DNA of 64,000 nucleotides from NCBI GenBank assembly GCA_943736015.1, contig OX031062.1:32213462-32277461 (forward strand). The letters run 5' to 3'. The position numbers were made by a program, and so were the translations under genes. The notes beneath the pieces are model-generated. The model worked only from the letters and a program-made list of their open reading frames with translations. It made no database searches and had not been told where the DNA came from. This document shows, piece by piece, positions 51,937 to 62,055 of this stretch (within the stretch, counting starts at the first letter, position 1; each line of letters opens with the position of its first letter). Origin of the DNA: Tridacna crocea (lineage: Eukaryota; Mollusca; Bivalvia; Cardiida; Cardiidae).

Positions 51937-52345
51937 TATTTCATGCTTTCCAGTGGGATATCGAGATATAGCAGCGAAAATATTTTTCGACCTTACACTG
52001 GTACCACCAGTGAAAATACCGATTTTCACGTTCTTGTTGCCTATGTAAATTGCGGGTGCCTCACAACCAGATGGAAAATATGACGTTATTTACCTTACAT
52101 TTCTCGCGCTTGACGTAATATTGTAATGCGTTGCTATGCGGGAGGGGTACGCCACGGGGAATGACGGAAAAGAACTGTACTGGATTTTAATAAAGCTCCT
52201 CCCAGAAAGGGTTAAAAGCAATAAATAGATTTTTTTTTTTACCGGTGAAAGATCGAAATTTATTTCATCGAGTGGACACTAGCGGTAATATCTTCACGAG
52301 TGGCGCAGCCACGAGTGAAAATATTATCGATTGTGTTCACGAGAT
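51937..52345 (-). mobile_element. E-family element, copy 6
   Basis: Body then palindromic head. The CRE-like site is mutated to ATGACGTTAT (52080). The outer head arm is cut where a B MITE half begins. Confidence 0.7.
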
Positions 52346-52488
52346 TGCTCGTGAAGAGCAATTTCACCTTTTGTCTCAATGTTTTCCATGCTATCAAAAG
52401 GCGTCATATACACGTAAGAAACGGATTCATCCTTGTGTCATTTAGTGTCAATTAAAGATACCACAGAAATGCCTTATGGGGTAAAGGG
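52346..52488 (-). mobile_element. TTAA-MITE subfamily B, half copy
   Basis: Starts about 10 bases before the hairpin centre (TGCTCGTGAAGAGCAATTTC) directly after the E head; right TTAA 52489-52492. Confidence 0.7.
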
Positions 52489-52606
52489 TTAACAATAATA
52501 CATACGTATATCAAGACACACACATAACAAACATAAAAGTTAGACGATGTTAATGTGATAATTAAAGTTTTTTTTTAGGTAATTGTAAACTGATCACATA
52601 TAGTGC

Positions 52607-52785
52607 CCTGGGTTTGTATTCGCCAACCATTCTTAAGAACTTTCTTGTCTTATTCTTCAGAATTCTCTATATTTGTTAGTAACACAACTTCCGATTGGCT
52701 AAACCATTCGGTTTAGCCAATCAGAAGTTGTGTTACTTACAAATTTAGAAAACTTTGGAGAGTAAGACTAAGAATATTCTCAAGA
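52607..52785. mobile_element. J-family palindromic element, not in a P host
   Basis: GGGTTTGTATTCGCCAACCA start; near-perfect CCGATTGGCTAAACCATTCG hairpin; right tip lost after ATATTCTCAAGAA. Confidence 0.7.
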
Positions 52786-53029
52786 ACATGAAAATCTATG
52801 ACCAGAACATATGCTTCCCAAGTTCTTTTTTTATCTTGTATGCCAATGCGCTTAGCAAGACGCCATTCGATAAAAACTGTTGCTCTTGAAATGACCATAT
52901 CAGAGAGATTCCTTTCCCGTCTGGAATCGAACCTTTGACATCCCGCTGGACATGAAATCTAGTTTGTAGATAGGGAAGAAAAGGGATATACTAGTATTTC
53001 TTTATCTTGTGTTTTGTAACTAAGGGCCG
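52786..53029. other. Unassigned gap
   Basis: Contains GGAATCGAACCTTTGACA (an inverse B-box-like motif) but no tRNA-like order. Confidence 0.3.
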
Positions 53030-53310
53030 TCTGCGCATGCCATAATTATCATTCGAAGATTCGACCTGTCTGTCATGACGCATCACCCATCCCATATATA
53101 AGGAAAAAGTAGAGCTTTTACTGCATCTATTAGTCAAGCCCGTAGGCCGCTGCATAGGTTACATTCTAGCTGATCATTGCTGAATGACTTGCATCACGTA
53201 GCGTCTTATTACGTAAACGTTTATCTTACATTGAATTTCAAAATAACGATTGTTGTTTTAAAAAGTATTCCTGTTATGTACCCAGAATGCCCAAATCAGA
53301 TAGAATTGCA
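53030..53310 (-). repeat. Low-copy repeat, partner of 9730-10115
   Basis: The CATATATAAGG TATA-like motif at about 53093 lies inside this repeat, so it is not good evidence of a host promoter. Confidence 0.65.
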
Positions 53311-54189
53311 TTTGAAGAGTGCTATTTAGGGGAAGATAATGGAAACTCAGACTATATAATCTTTACTGTCAGGACTTTGATTTCTTTTCCCTGTTGTTGA
53401 CACGAAACAAACATACATGTATTTGAATTCCTTTGTGCACCTTTTATGAAACATGTAGGATGAAAACTGATAATAAATGCTTCATTTTTTTCTGTTACAT
53501 TCTATATCTAAGTGTGCGTGTGCGTATGTTGATTCAGATCTGTGCACGTTTTGCGCAGTCGGATCTTGGATCTATATCATCCGCTTGTATGGCCTTTTCT
53601 CATTTGTCCGTTCATTTCCGCTTCTCCCTTCATGTACTAAAGCGGAAGGAATAAGCGCTCGTGAAGTTTGTTCCACCCTTTTTCCGTCCTTCTCTGTCAG
53701 ATATTATGCATAACATCCTATCATACATCGAAAGTATTTTTCTATGAAATAAGACGCAAAAATGAAACAAAAGAGAGTAATTTTCAAAGTTTGAAAGAAA
53801 ATATTTCATTGGATACAATAAAAAACAAATTTTCAATGTTTTCCAACACTAAATACGCCTAAATGTGTTGTGTTTACCCATTACTATGAATAAGCTAGGC
53901 CGTCTGAACTAGAGCGTAGAATATTCATCAGTCTTTAGCGACCAGCCTTGACATTCAATCAAATGAATGGAAAAATAGGAAAGTGGCCATACTACCCAGG
54001 TTGGCGAGGTAGGGTTGAAAAAAATCCTCGGATGGAAACTTTTGATGCAAGTTGTAGTGACTCTTTCAATTACAAGTTTGATTCAGATTGTATATTTGAT
54101 CATAACGTGAACATTTTGATTCCTTGACCGTAAATGTGAATTTTGTCATATTATTTACGCTTAGGTTAACGGAGAATGGAGAACGCAGT
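53311..54189. other. Unassigned stretch with small open frames
   Basis: P-like arms near 53535-53580 (CAGATCTGTGCACGTTTTGC, GCAGTCGGATCTTGGATC). A 55-codon ATG frame at about 53960-54126 (MNGKIGKWPYYPGWRGRVEK in part) follows a plausible acceptor (CATCAGTCTTTAG) but is unsupported otherwise. Confidence 0.3.
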
Positions 54190-54605
54190 ATATATTATAT
54201 AGAGGATATTTGTATTTTTCGGTGAAAGATCGAAATTTATTTCATCGAGTGGACACCATCGATAATATTTTCACGAGTGGTGCAGCCACGGGTGAAAATA
54301 TTACCGATGGTGTTCACGTTTTTTACCCTTTCTGGGTGGAGCTTTATCAAAATTCAGTACAGTTCTTTTCCCTTATTCCCTGTGGCGTACCCCTCCCGCA
54401 TAGCAACGTTACGTCAAGCGCGAGAAATGTAAGCTATAGATATGACGTCATATTTTCCATCTGGTTGTTAGGCACGCGCAATTTACCTAGGCAACAAGAA
54501 CATGACTGAAATCGGTATTTTCACTGGTGGTACCAATGTAAGATCGAAAAATATTTTCACTGCTATTTCTCGATATCCTACCGGAAAGCATGAAATAAAC
54601 TCTTG
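54190..54605 (+). mobile_element. E-family element, copy 7
   Basis: Full palindromic head, ATGACGTCAT at about 54441, and GGAAAGCATGAAATAAA end. ~30 bases between head and body are deleted (TTCACGTTTTTTACCC). Confidence 0.75.
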
Positions 54606-55112
54606 AATCATCCAGAAGTTCAATGAATTGTATTTTCAGATGTCAAATCGAGTTGTTACCCCTTTTCTGCCTAAATTTAACCCGTGAATTTTATTCTGTC
54701 TTTGACCGAAAAGCATCATTAATTTTGCCCACAAAAACTGTTATTGATTTACATAAAAATCCTTAGGCTGCTAGGCAGGTTCTATCAAGTAGATAGCTCC
54801 ATGTCATTAACACCAAAAGTAGAATAAAACATGTTTCTAGATTGGGGAAGTGAAACTAATTCACGAATTTTTTTATGTTTTTAAAAAAATTTCGCTGCAT
54901 CTCGTTGTCTTTATAGCAAAAATAAAAAATGATCAGAACCGCAGAACCGAGACCCAATAAACGATAAAACGCTGATGTATTTTCAAAAATGAGTTATGGG
55001 TTCAATACACCTTGTGTTGTTGTTTTTTTTCTTAGTGATAAATGGCATTGAAAGAAACTGTTTAGGCACCTCAAAATTGAGATTTGTTTCTCCTAAAATC
55101 CCACGATCTTAC
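54606..55112. other. Unassigned stretch, intron side of the LPMO exon
   Basis: No further LPMO exon is recognisable on the minus strand here. TTAGGCTGCTAGGCAGG near 54763 resembles a P flank. Confidence 0.35.
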
Positions 55113-55262
55113 CTCAACGGTAATGTCAACTACTTGTCCCATCTGATAAGTTCGTGATATAAATCCTGTGGCATAAATCCCACCAGCCTCACTTGGAGGG
55201 TTTGGGTCGTTACATCTGTCCCCGCAAACCCCACATTTACCTTGGCATATCACATGTTGTAC
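55113..55262 (-). CDS. AA15-type lytic polysaccharide monooxygenase, internal exon
   Basis: 150 bases, 50 codons, phase 0-0. On the minus strand the acceptor ACCAACAATTCCAG ends just before 55262, and the donor GAG|GTAAGA begins after 55113. The peptide contains GKCGVCGDRCNDPNPPSEAG and GIYATGFISRTYQMGQ VVDITVE. GKCGVCGD followed by an EAGG(K/I)YA(T/N)G(F/I)I(S/V)RTY segment is the central signature of AA15 copper enzymes that oxidatively cleave chitin or cellulose, found in many invertebrates including molluscs. The two copper-binding histidines lie outside this exon: the mature N-terminal His upstream, and the His in the following (A/T)NHxGxFEF segment downstream. I found no flanking exon in the window. 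The frame is undamaged, so this may be a gene with long introns or an isolated genomic fragment. Confidence 0.8.
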
Positions 55263-55275
55263 CTGGAATTGTTGG

Positions 55276-55472
55276 TTTACAATGTCTGCAGTAACAGCCT
55301 TTTGAAAACACTGTGGATAAAGGAGAAATTGCTCGTAACGAGCAATTTCTCCTTTTCTCACAGTGTTTTTCTACCCTTTTTGAGAACTTTCTGTCATTTT
55401 CTCCAAATTTAAAATTGTCTCTACACACTCTTGGGGTTTGGAAGGGTCCAAAATTTGACGTTTGGGAAAGGG
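55276..55472 (-). mobile_element. TTAA-MITE subfamily C, truncated next to the LPMO exon
   Basis: Right TTAA 55473-55476. The left end stops at AATGTCTGCAGTAACAGCC, about 13 bases from the exon edge, so MITE sequence supplies the intron up to the acceptor. C hairpin ATTGCTCGTAACGAGCAAT. Confidence 0.75.
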
Positions 55473-55484
55473 TTAAGCAAACAG

Positions 55485-55550
55485 TGTATATCAAGATCAG
55501 ACTGCAAGGAACGTGCAGTCTGATCTCTGCTTCCGCTCTTTCTGATATGG
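55485..55550. repeat. P-family palindrome
   Basis: TATCAAGATCAGACTGCAAG and CGTGCAGTCTGATCTCTGC. Confidence 0.65.
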
Positions 55551-55629
55551 AGATATTTTTGTAAAAAAAAAATAATTTTTGAAATAGAAGAATTTGAGTC
55601 TTTAACTACTACCTTGGAAGCTCATTTTA

Positions 55630-55902
55630 ATTTAGCCACGCTCTATGAAAGGGAGGCTTAATGAAATTGCGAAAAGTATCGACTCAGGTCAGCCTGCGCA
55701 GTCCGCGCAGGCTGACCTGAGCCGAAACTTTCCGCAATCGGTCAATTTTCTGTAGGCTATGTCAAATGACCGGTTTACCTCATGACTCAGTAAGTTGTTA
55801 CATAAAACGGATTGTAGGGATATAGAATACTGTGATGACTTGTTTAGTATCATGTATCGCAGAACGTGCATCAAGTCCCTTTTTTGCGAGGGCATGGCTC
55901 AA
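55630..55902. mobile_element. D-family element
   Basis: Outer TTTAGCCACGCTCTATGAAA and TTGCGAGGGCATGGCTCAA are inverted. Centre CAGGTCAGCCTGCGCAGTCC / GCGCAGGCTGACCTG is perfect. Confidence 0.75.
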
Positions 55903-55951
55903 TTTATTTCTCAGAGTGAGAGTCAAAAAAGCGTAGGTGATTTCATCAATT

Positions 55952-56214
55952 TGTGACCCATCACGCAAAAGGGACCATCTGCGAATTCTAAATTCATCAA
56001 ATGGATGAAAATAGATCGATGATAATGCAGGTCAGTTTAAGTTGATAGCTCAAAAACGATATTGTAACATGGTAGAATGACCTCTTTTCACACAGAAAAA
56101 TATCATTAAAACGAAAAATGTCAACCCTGGTCAGCCTGCGCAATTCGCGCAGTCTGACCAAGGCTGACACTTTGCGCAGTTTCCAGAAGGTCCCTTTTTG
56201 TGTGATGGGTCACA
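55952..56214 (-). mobile_element. M-family element, copy 3
   Basis: TGTGACCCATCACGCAAAAG / TTTTTGTGTGATGGGTCACA. Internal order is the reverse of copy 1, with the palindrome near the right end. Confidence 0.75.
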
Positions 56215-56365
56215 TTTAAATCATCTGTTACAACGTGCACCTCTGGAATTTCCCGGTAGCAATAAACGGAAATTGTTCCCGCTCCCTTTTCCAAAAATTT
56301 AATAAGATAAATCATTTCGGGGTAAATTGCGGTAAATTACCCGATTTAGACAAGGTGGGGTCCCG

Positions 56366-56641
56366 TTTAACATTTTACCCACACAATCCCGAGATTAAAT
56401 GACCCATTATCTCCCGTTAAGACAACCTGAGAAATGACCGTTTGAAAATATTGTATATAGTTTATGAAGGAAAAGGAGAAAAAATGTTGGCAAGTAACAT
56501 TTTCTCCTTTTATCATTAAGTTTTCTCCATTTTCTCCATTTTCAAAAGAAAAAAAAAAGACAACATCATTTGAGTGTGACTTATTTTGCCGTCCGCACAT
56601 GTATGGACAAGTCTAGAAATTCGTCCTCTGGAAAAGATTGA
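56366..56641 (-). mobile_element. TTAA-MITE, diverged long copy
   Basis: The hairpin core has changed to AAAATGTTGGCAAGTAACAT with an insertion in the left stem (GTATATAGTTTATG). Confidence 0.55.
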
Positions 56642-56649
56642 ATCCAATG

Positions 56650-56970
56650 ATTTGGTAAGATTGATTGATTTTATGGTGTTTAACGCCGTTTTCAACATTA
56701 TTTCAACATTATATCGCGGCGACCAGCGCACCTATCCATGCTTTCCTGGAGTTTCTTTTTACCAGTACTCTGCACAATATTCTTTCCAAGCCACTGGCTG
56801 CTTACCCACATAACCATTGCCGAAACAACGATCAGTGGTAAGAAAGGAATGAATCCTGTTGCAATGTCCATCATCAAACGTGGTAAAGAAATTAGCCGAG
56901 CCTGGGATCGAACCCACGACTCCCTCTCCTCAAGTCCTGCACGCTACCGACTGAGCAACCGGCGATTTGG
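56650..56970 (-). mobile_element. tRNA-headed SINE
   Basis: Minus strand: GCCGGTTGCTCAGTCGGTAG (A box) and GTGGGTTCGATCCCAGGCTC (B box) between about 56965 and 56892. The 3' tail (AACGGCGTTAAACACCATAA then AATCAATCA) is at 56650. The first four bases pair with CGGC after the T arm, but the rest of the acceptor stem does not, so it is a SINE head and not a tRNA gene. Confidence 0.75.
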
Positions 56971-56984
56971 ATAGTAAAATTCAC

Positions 56985-57171
56985 TGCTAAGTTTTTGAAA
57001 GCTGTATCCTCTACAATATATTTTAATGTTGATCCTGAGTTTCCATTTTCCACATTGTTATCTACATTTTCCATAACAAATCGTAGGCATCGCTTGCGCA
57101 GGGCTCGTGTTGTACTTTCCGAATGTCTTTAATTTGGACAAGTCTAAAGGTTTGTCGTCTGATCAAGAGTT
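56985..57171. mobile_element. TTAA-MITE remnant
   Basis: TTTCCACATTGTTATCTACA near 57045 and the end TTGTCGTCTGATCAAGAGTT at about 57168 belong to one eroded copy. Confidence 0.4.
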
Positions 57172-57405
57172 AAACTAGTTATTCTTTTATCACAAAATCC
57201 CAAATTAAACAACTTTGAGATATTCAAATGATATTTGAAAATGTTGTGGGAAAAGGAGAAAATGCTGGTAACAGCATTTTCTCCTTTCCCCACAACATTT
57301 TCTGCCCAGTCACATGCAATTCTTCGTTTCGGAGTCATGTTCATTTTTTCCTCAAGAAATATTTCCACTTTTGACCAGGCCGAAATTTTCTCGTTTGGTG
57401 AAGAG
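57172..57405 (-). mobile_element. TTAA-MITE subfamily A
   Basis: Hairpin base AATGTTGTGGG / CCCCACAACATT: the change from ATTGTGG to GTTGTGG is matched in both arms. Ends have drifted (AAACTAGTTATTC, GTGAAGAGTTG). Confidence 0.7.
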
Positions 57406-57453
57406 TTGCTAAGTTTCAGATTTTAAAAAAAATATATACTTGAATCTTTACAG

Positions 57454-57521
57454 GCTCATGGTGTCTGGTATTTGCAGCTGCCCTCGTGATGTGTGCGTTG
57501 AAGAAGACCAATTTGGTGTAA
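57454..57521 (+). CDS. Candidate terminal exon with hydrophobic tail
   Basis: A strong acceptor (CTTGAATCTTTACAG) ends at 57453. In phase 1 the frame reads SWCLVFAAALVMCALKKTNL then V and TAA at 57519-57521. A hydrophobic stretch followed by KK and a short tail looks like a C-terminal membrane anchor or a GPI signal. The phase matches the signal-peptide gene whose exon 2 ends in phase 1 at 51900, so it could be that gene's last exon, with the LPMO exon antisense in the intron. This link is inference; at least one further exon would be expected in between. Confidence 0.35.
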
Positions 57522-57708
57522 CAAGAACAAACATCACGTGATCGACCGACGTCATTTCCGCTGCCGTACCACCCTCTCTAAGATAAACAGTTTATTCGAG
57601 AAACGAATTTCCAACGAAAGAGACTTTTTTGTTTAAAATGGAAAACACTTCTGACTTTTTTCATCGAGATTTTAATCTTTCCCATTCCTCTTAACAGACA
57701 CTCTATTT
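57522..57708. other. Possible 3' UTR and unassigned sequence
   Basis: Follows the candidate terminal exon. No AATAAA is seen before the next MITE. Confidence 0.25.
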
Positions 57709-57711
57709 ATT

Positions 57712-57908
57712 TAACCTTTTGCCGCACAATCCGACCAAGAGAAAAATGAATTTAAAAAGCAATGTGGTTTACAGGAGACAATACTGCTTATCAGCTTTTT
57801 CCCTTTGCCACGATGTCTTGTATCCTGTCATAGACAAATCGTATCATTTATCTTTATGCAGCTTCTTTCCTTTTCGACAACTCCATAATGTTGTCGTTTG
57901 GGAAAGAG
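57712..57908 (-). mobile_element. TTAA-MITE, diverged
   Basis: Core AGGAGACAATACTGCTTATC; ends CCTTTTGCCGCACAATCCGA and TTGTCGTTTGGGAAAGAG, right TTAA 57909-57912. Confidence 0.6.
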
Positions 57909-57912
57909 TTAA

Positions 57913-58133
57913 ACTTTTACCAAACGACAAAATATCAAACTTGCCCAAATTGACAACATTTGCAGATGACATAAAAAGCGTGACTCTAAAATTGAAACTT
58001 GACTTTGAAAGAGTAAAAAACATTGTGGGAAAAGGAGAAAATGCTGGTTACCAGCATTTTCTCCTTTTCGCACAATGTTTTCAAAAGGCTTCTCCCTCTG
58101 GGTCGTAAAAACCAGGGATTATTTGGTAAAGGA
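57913..58133 (+). mobile_element. TTAA-MITE subfamily A, complete
   Basis: TTAA at 57909-57912 (shared) and 58134-58137. Confidence 0.85.
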
Positions 58134-58339
58134 TTAATTCCCACGATGTTAAGGACGACAAATAGACCATCACAGACAATGAATGTCAAAATCAGAGTAC
58201 TTAGAACGTACAGTTATAATCTTGATTTGAACTGTTTGATATTTATAGAGTATTACTGAAATAAATTGACCTGAAATTGACCTTTATGCAAAGAATAATT
58301 AAAACGTGAATATTTAAATCATCGGGTATAATCGGGTTT

Positions 58340-58450
58340 GACCCTTACTGTGCCATAGCCAAAACAAAAAAGCTTTTGCAGATGGCATTGATTAAGATCA
58401 GGCTGCACAGAAAGTGCATCTTAGATCCAAGTCACTCGCCACCTATTACC
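58340..58450. repeat. P-family palindrome, diverged
   Basis: TTGATTAAGATCAGGCTGCA then GTGCATCTTAGATCC. Confidence 0.5.
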
Positions 58451-58668
58451 AATTTAAACCAACACAATAATGTTCATTTCAGATATCTTAAGTATCTTTT
58501 GAAGACGCTATAAATCTATTGTCTTCCTAAAGAGTTCAAAAATGTGCACATAGCTCCGCATGCAGACGACATTGGCTGAAGCTAAGTTCGGACAATAATT
58601 CAAGCGTCTAATATATGGTAATAGAGGTCATTTATTTCATGTCAGGTTGGTCGACTAAATAACTCTTG
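58451..58668. other. Unassigned gap
   Basis: Nothing recognised. Confidence 0.3.
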
Positions 58669-58672
58669 TTAA

Positions 58673-58892
58673 TTCATTACCGTATGACAAAATTTTAGAG
58701 TAATCCAAATTGAAAGCATTTGCAGATGACAAAATAAAAGTGACTGAAAATTTGAAATTTGTTTTGAGAAGGGTAGAACTGATTGTAGGAAAAGGAGAAA
58801 AAACTGGTTACCAGCATTCTTTTTCATTTCTTACAATAATTTCTAAAGGCTTCTTTCTCAGGATCGTCAAAAGTAGGGATGGTGTGGCAATG
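58673..58892 (+). mobile_element. TTAA-MITE subfamily A
   Basis: Left TTAA 58669-58672; right TTGA. Right hairpin arm eroded (GCATTCTTTTTCATTTC). Confidence 0.75.
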
Positions 58893-59685
58893 TGTTGAAT
58901 AGCCTTGTAATGAATTCGCGTTGGTTCGTTCTACAGTCTAGAAGTTTGTTCTGTTGTAAAAAAAAAAGGTATTGAACCAGATTTTGACCGATTTTTTGTG
59001 GCATTTGTCGAAGCCAATGTCAATATGAGATCGATAATATATGTTCAAAATTGAGTTCTGAAGAGCATGTATTGTATTTTGTGCAAAACCGAAGGAAATA
59101 AATCCAATTAAACTCAAATTTTGAAGATAAATGTTTTTTTTTTTTTCAAAAGCACTCGGATATATAATTGTAAATGGCGTATTGAAATAAACAGCAAAAG
59201 GCCATCGATCGTTGAAATACTTCTTTTTGATTGAAAATAGCTTCATCTCTTTATAGTCTTCTACTGGCGCAATGATATACACAAAATTTATCTTCTATCC
59301 ACTTTGCTTCCGGGGCTTTTCGTTCCAAAACCAGTTCGTCCCTGGGCTTATTCGTCCCATGATTACACGCTATTCATTTGAATGTGCATGAATATTTTGA
59401 GGTAGAAAACTTAATTGTAATGTTGGGAATTAGACCCTGGCGGCCAAAGACATCTCAAAATCATAGAATCCAGGTATAAAATTGATTGAATTCAATGTAT
59501 TTACATGGCTTCTCTGTCTACCCATCATGCATCCTTCTGTCAAGGGACATTACTCCAGACTCCTCTTGAAAAATCAGAGGGAGACCATCAATACACAAAT
59601 GATGCAAACTTAGGCACCAGTAATCTCCCTTTAATCAGAGACATATTAATTTCCTTAGGAGGTTGATTTTCAGGTTAATATTTAA

Positions 59686-59905
59686 CTCTTTACTCCATAA
59701 GGCATATCTATGGCATCTCTAATTGACCCTAAATGACAGCAAGGATGAAGCCGTTGCTTATGTGTAAATGACACCTTTTGATAGCATAGAAACGTTGTGA
59801 CAAAAGGTGAAATTGCTCGTCATGAGCAATTTCACCTTTTGCCACAATGTTTTACAAAGGCTCCTACTGGCAATGTGTAGAAATGAGTATCTATGGAGTA
59901 AAGGG
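59686..59905 (+). mobile_element. TTAA-MITE subfamily B, complete, with an empty-site allele in copy b
   Basis: TTAA at 59682-59685 and 59906-59909. Copy b of the block reads straight through as GTTAATATTTAAACAATATT. Ends CTCTTTACTCCATA and TATGGAGTAAAGGG. Confidence 0.9.
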
Positions 59906-59929
59906 TTAAACAATATTTCTCTTTTTTTG

Positions 59930-61305
59930 GGCTCACCTGAGCACTTAGTGCTAAGTAGAGGAATAGCGAATGGTCACTGGCCAGCGTACATCTGTCCAGA
60001 ATTCCTTTAAACATCTCCTCCTCCTAAACCCCTGCACCAATCTTATGAAACTTGGTAGGGATGTTCCTTTGGTGAAGTTCTACCAAACTTGTTCAAGGGA
60101 TTGAATTCCACCCTTAACTCTGGTTGCCATAGCATTAGAAAGGAAAAAAATAGCAAAATCTTTGAAAATCTTTGCTGAAACTAGAAGTCGTAGAGCTTTG
60201 ATATTTGATATGTAATATTTCCTAGTGGACCTCTAAGTTTGTTCATATGATGCCCCAGGGGTCAAAGCTGGCCACGCCCCTTAGTTCACAAGTTCGAACA
60301 AAGGACCAAAAAAGGAAAACTTTAAAATTCTTCATCTCTGAAACTTGAAGGCGTAGAGCTTTGATATTTGGCATCTAGCATCTCCTAGAGGAACTCTACC
60401 ATTTTTGTTCGGGTGATCAAAACTGGCCTCGGCCCAGTGTTCACAAATTCAAACATAGGAACAAAGAAGGAAAACTTCAAAGTTCTCCTTAACGAAAACT
60501 GGAAGGTGTTGAGCTTTTATATTTGGTATGTAGCATTCCCTAGTGGACCTCTACCAAATTTGTTCAAATGATTTCGCAGGCGTCAAAACAGGCCCCGCTC
60601 CAGGGATCACACGTTTAAACAAAGGAACAAAGAAGGAAAACTTTTCAGCTCTTCTTTTCTAAAACTGGAAAGCATAAAGCATTGTTACTCTTGGTATGTG
60701 GTGAACCTGTTCAAATCTTGTTAGCCCACCTGAGCACAACATGTTTACTCAGTTTAAAATTGAGTAACCTTAGATCATAAACTAGGTCTCAAGGTAAAAT
60801 TAAAGAAATTTCTTGTGGGTAGTCTAGAGGCTACATTTCTTGCTCACTTGACTTGAAAATTGTTCAGAATGTTTGTCTTGATAATTTTCAATGAGTTCTA
60901 AATTCGGTCAGTCGAGTAACAAATCGGTTCAGCTTTAAGAAATTAGGAAATTGATCAGAACGTTTGTCTTGATGAAATGTTGAGTGGTTTGGAATTGGGT
61001 CACCTAGAGTCATGAACTAGGTCAAATTTAAGAAATACGTTGTGGGTTCTCTAGAAGCCACATTTATTGCTCATTAAACTTGAAAACAGGTCAGAATGTT
61101 TGTCTTGACAATTTTTGATGAGTTCTAAATTTGATCAGTCGAGTATTAAATTAGGTCAACTTTAAGAAATTCTTTATGGACTCTCTACAGGCCATTTTTT
61201 ATGCTCAATTGACCGGACAATTGGTCAGAAATTGAATTACGCACGAGGAGTGAATTTCGCCTATTGACTCAGTTGAGCGATCCAAGGACATTTTGGCCCT
61301 CTTGT
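59930..61305 (+). mobile_element. Pearl/Helitron-like tandem-repeat element, copy c
   Basis: Starts GGCTCACCTGAGCACTTAGT and ends GTTGAGCGATCCAAGG then GGCCCTCTTGTTTT. Diverged units as in copy b. Confidence 0.7.
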
Positions 61306-61449
61306 TTTCAAATTATTTATTCTACACAGTGATTCCTTGACAAATGCCACATCAGCGTTCTCAACGCTTTGACTTTTCATGGGAAGAAAGATGGTATTTT
61401 GTATGGAAAAATCATAAGTGCCAAAATCTTAAGTTGGACAAAAACAAAA

Positions 61450-61525
61450 GAACTGAAGTAAAACCCACGACGTTCAAAATAAGAGCTGGTGACTCTACCA
61501 ACTGCGCCATCGACCTGATCGATGC
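61450..61525 (-). repeat. tRNA-like sequence
   Basis: Minus strand: GATGGCGCAGTTGGTAGAGT (A box) and CGTCGTGGGTTTTACTTC (weak B box). The B box has lost GTTCGA, so it is a SINE or pseudogene remnant. Confidence 0.45.
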
Positions 61526-61639
61526 AGGCCATTTCTACACGACAATGAAAAATTATTAACCTCTGAAAGATTTTCGAAAAAAGAAACACTTGCTATACGA
61601 AATCTGGTTTAATGCCCTTTAACTCTCTGTATAGTTCTA

Positions 61640-61850
61640 AACCTAACGACCAAACTTTATTCGTTTACTGGTCCAAATCAAAAACATTTGCTGATTTGCT
61701 GACAACAAATTAAAAGTTTTTTAAATGGTGGTATTTGTCTTTGTGGGAAAGGGGAAAATACTGGTTTCCAGTATGTTTTCGTTTTCCCACAATGTTTTCA
61801 AAAGCCTTTCCTTTCAGGGTCGTTAAAGTTCGGAAATGTATAGCATAAGC
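61640..61850 (+). mobile_element. TTAA-MITE, diverged
   Basis: Core AAAATACTGGTTTCCAGTAT: the change from GCTGG to ACTGG is mirrored on the other arm. Right TTAA about 61851-61854. Confidence 0.65.
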
Positions 61851-62055
61851 TTAATTCGACATGTTAATTTATCCTTTCCACAGAAATGCTCTACCGGTTG
61901 ATCAAACTGTGATGCTGACTGCGGTTTTTAGTGAGTTTGTTTGTTTAAATATTCTATACCAAATATTAAACGCATGTGACTTCATTAAAAATTCCTCCTG
62001 ACTGCACCATAGTTTTTTACTTGTAATGCCAGTGGTCTAAAATTTGAAAAAATTG

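Larger units (their letters stand above)
58975..61376 (+). repeat. 2-kb block, copy c (with MITE insertion)
   Basis: Begins GATTTTTTGTGGCATTTGTC and ends GCCACATCAGCGTTCTCAAC then GCTTTGAC. Longer than copy b by the B MITE at 59686-59905. Confidence 0.8.

Noticed and set aside
53088..53100. CATATATAAGG as a TATA box
   Set aside because: It lies in a dispersed repeat shared with 9730-10115.
55071..55361. Longer LPMO frame extending past the exon edges
   Set aside because: Upstream codons come from the C-type MITE hairpin, and downstream codons lie beyond a consensus GTAAGA donor; only 55113-55262 shows family similarity.
56892..56968. tRNA gene (also 8850-8905, 15135-15205, 61450-61525)
   Set aside because: A and B boxes are present but acceptor stems do not pair fully, and each is followed by a SINE body or tail.
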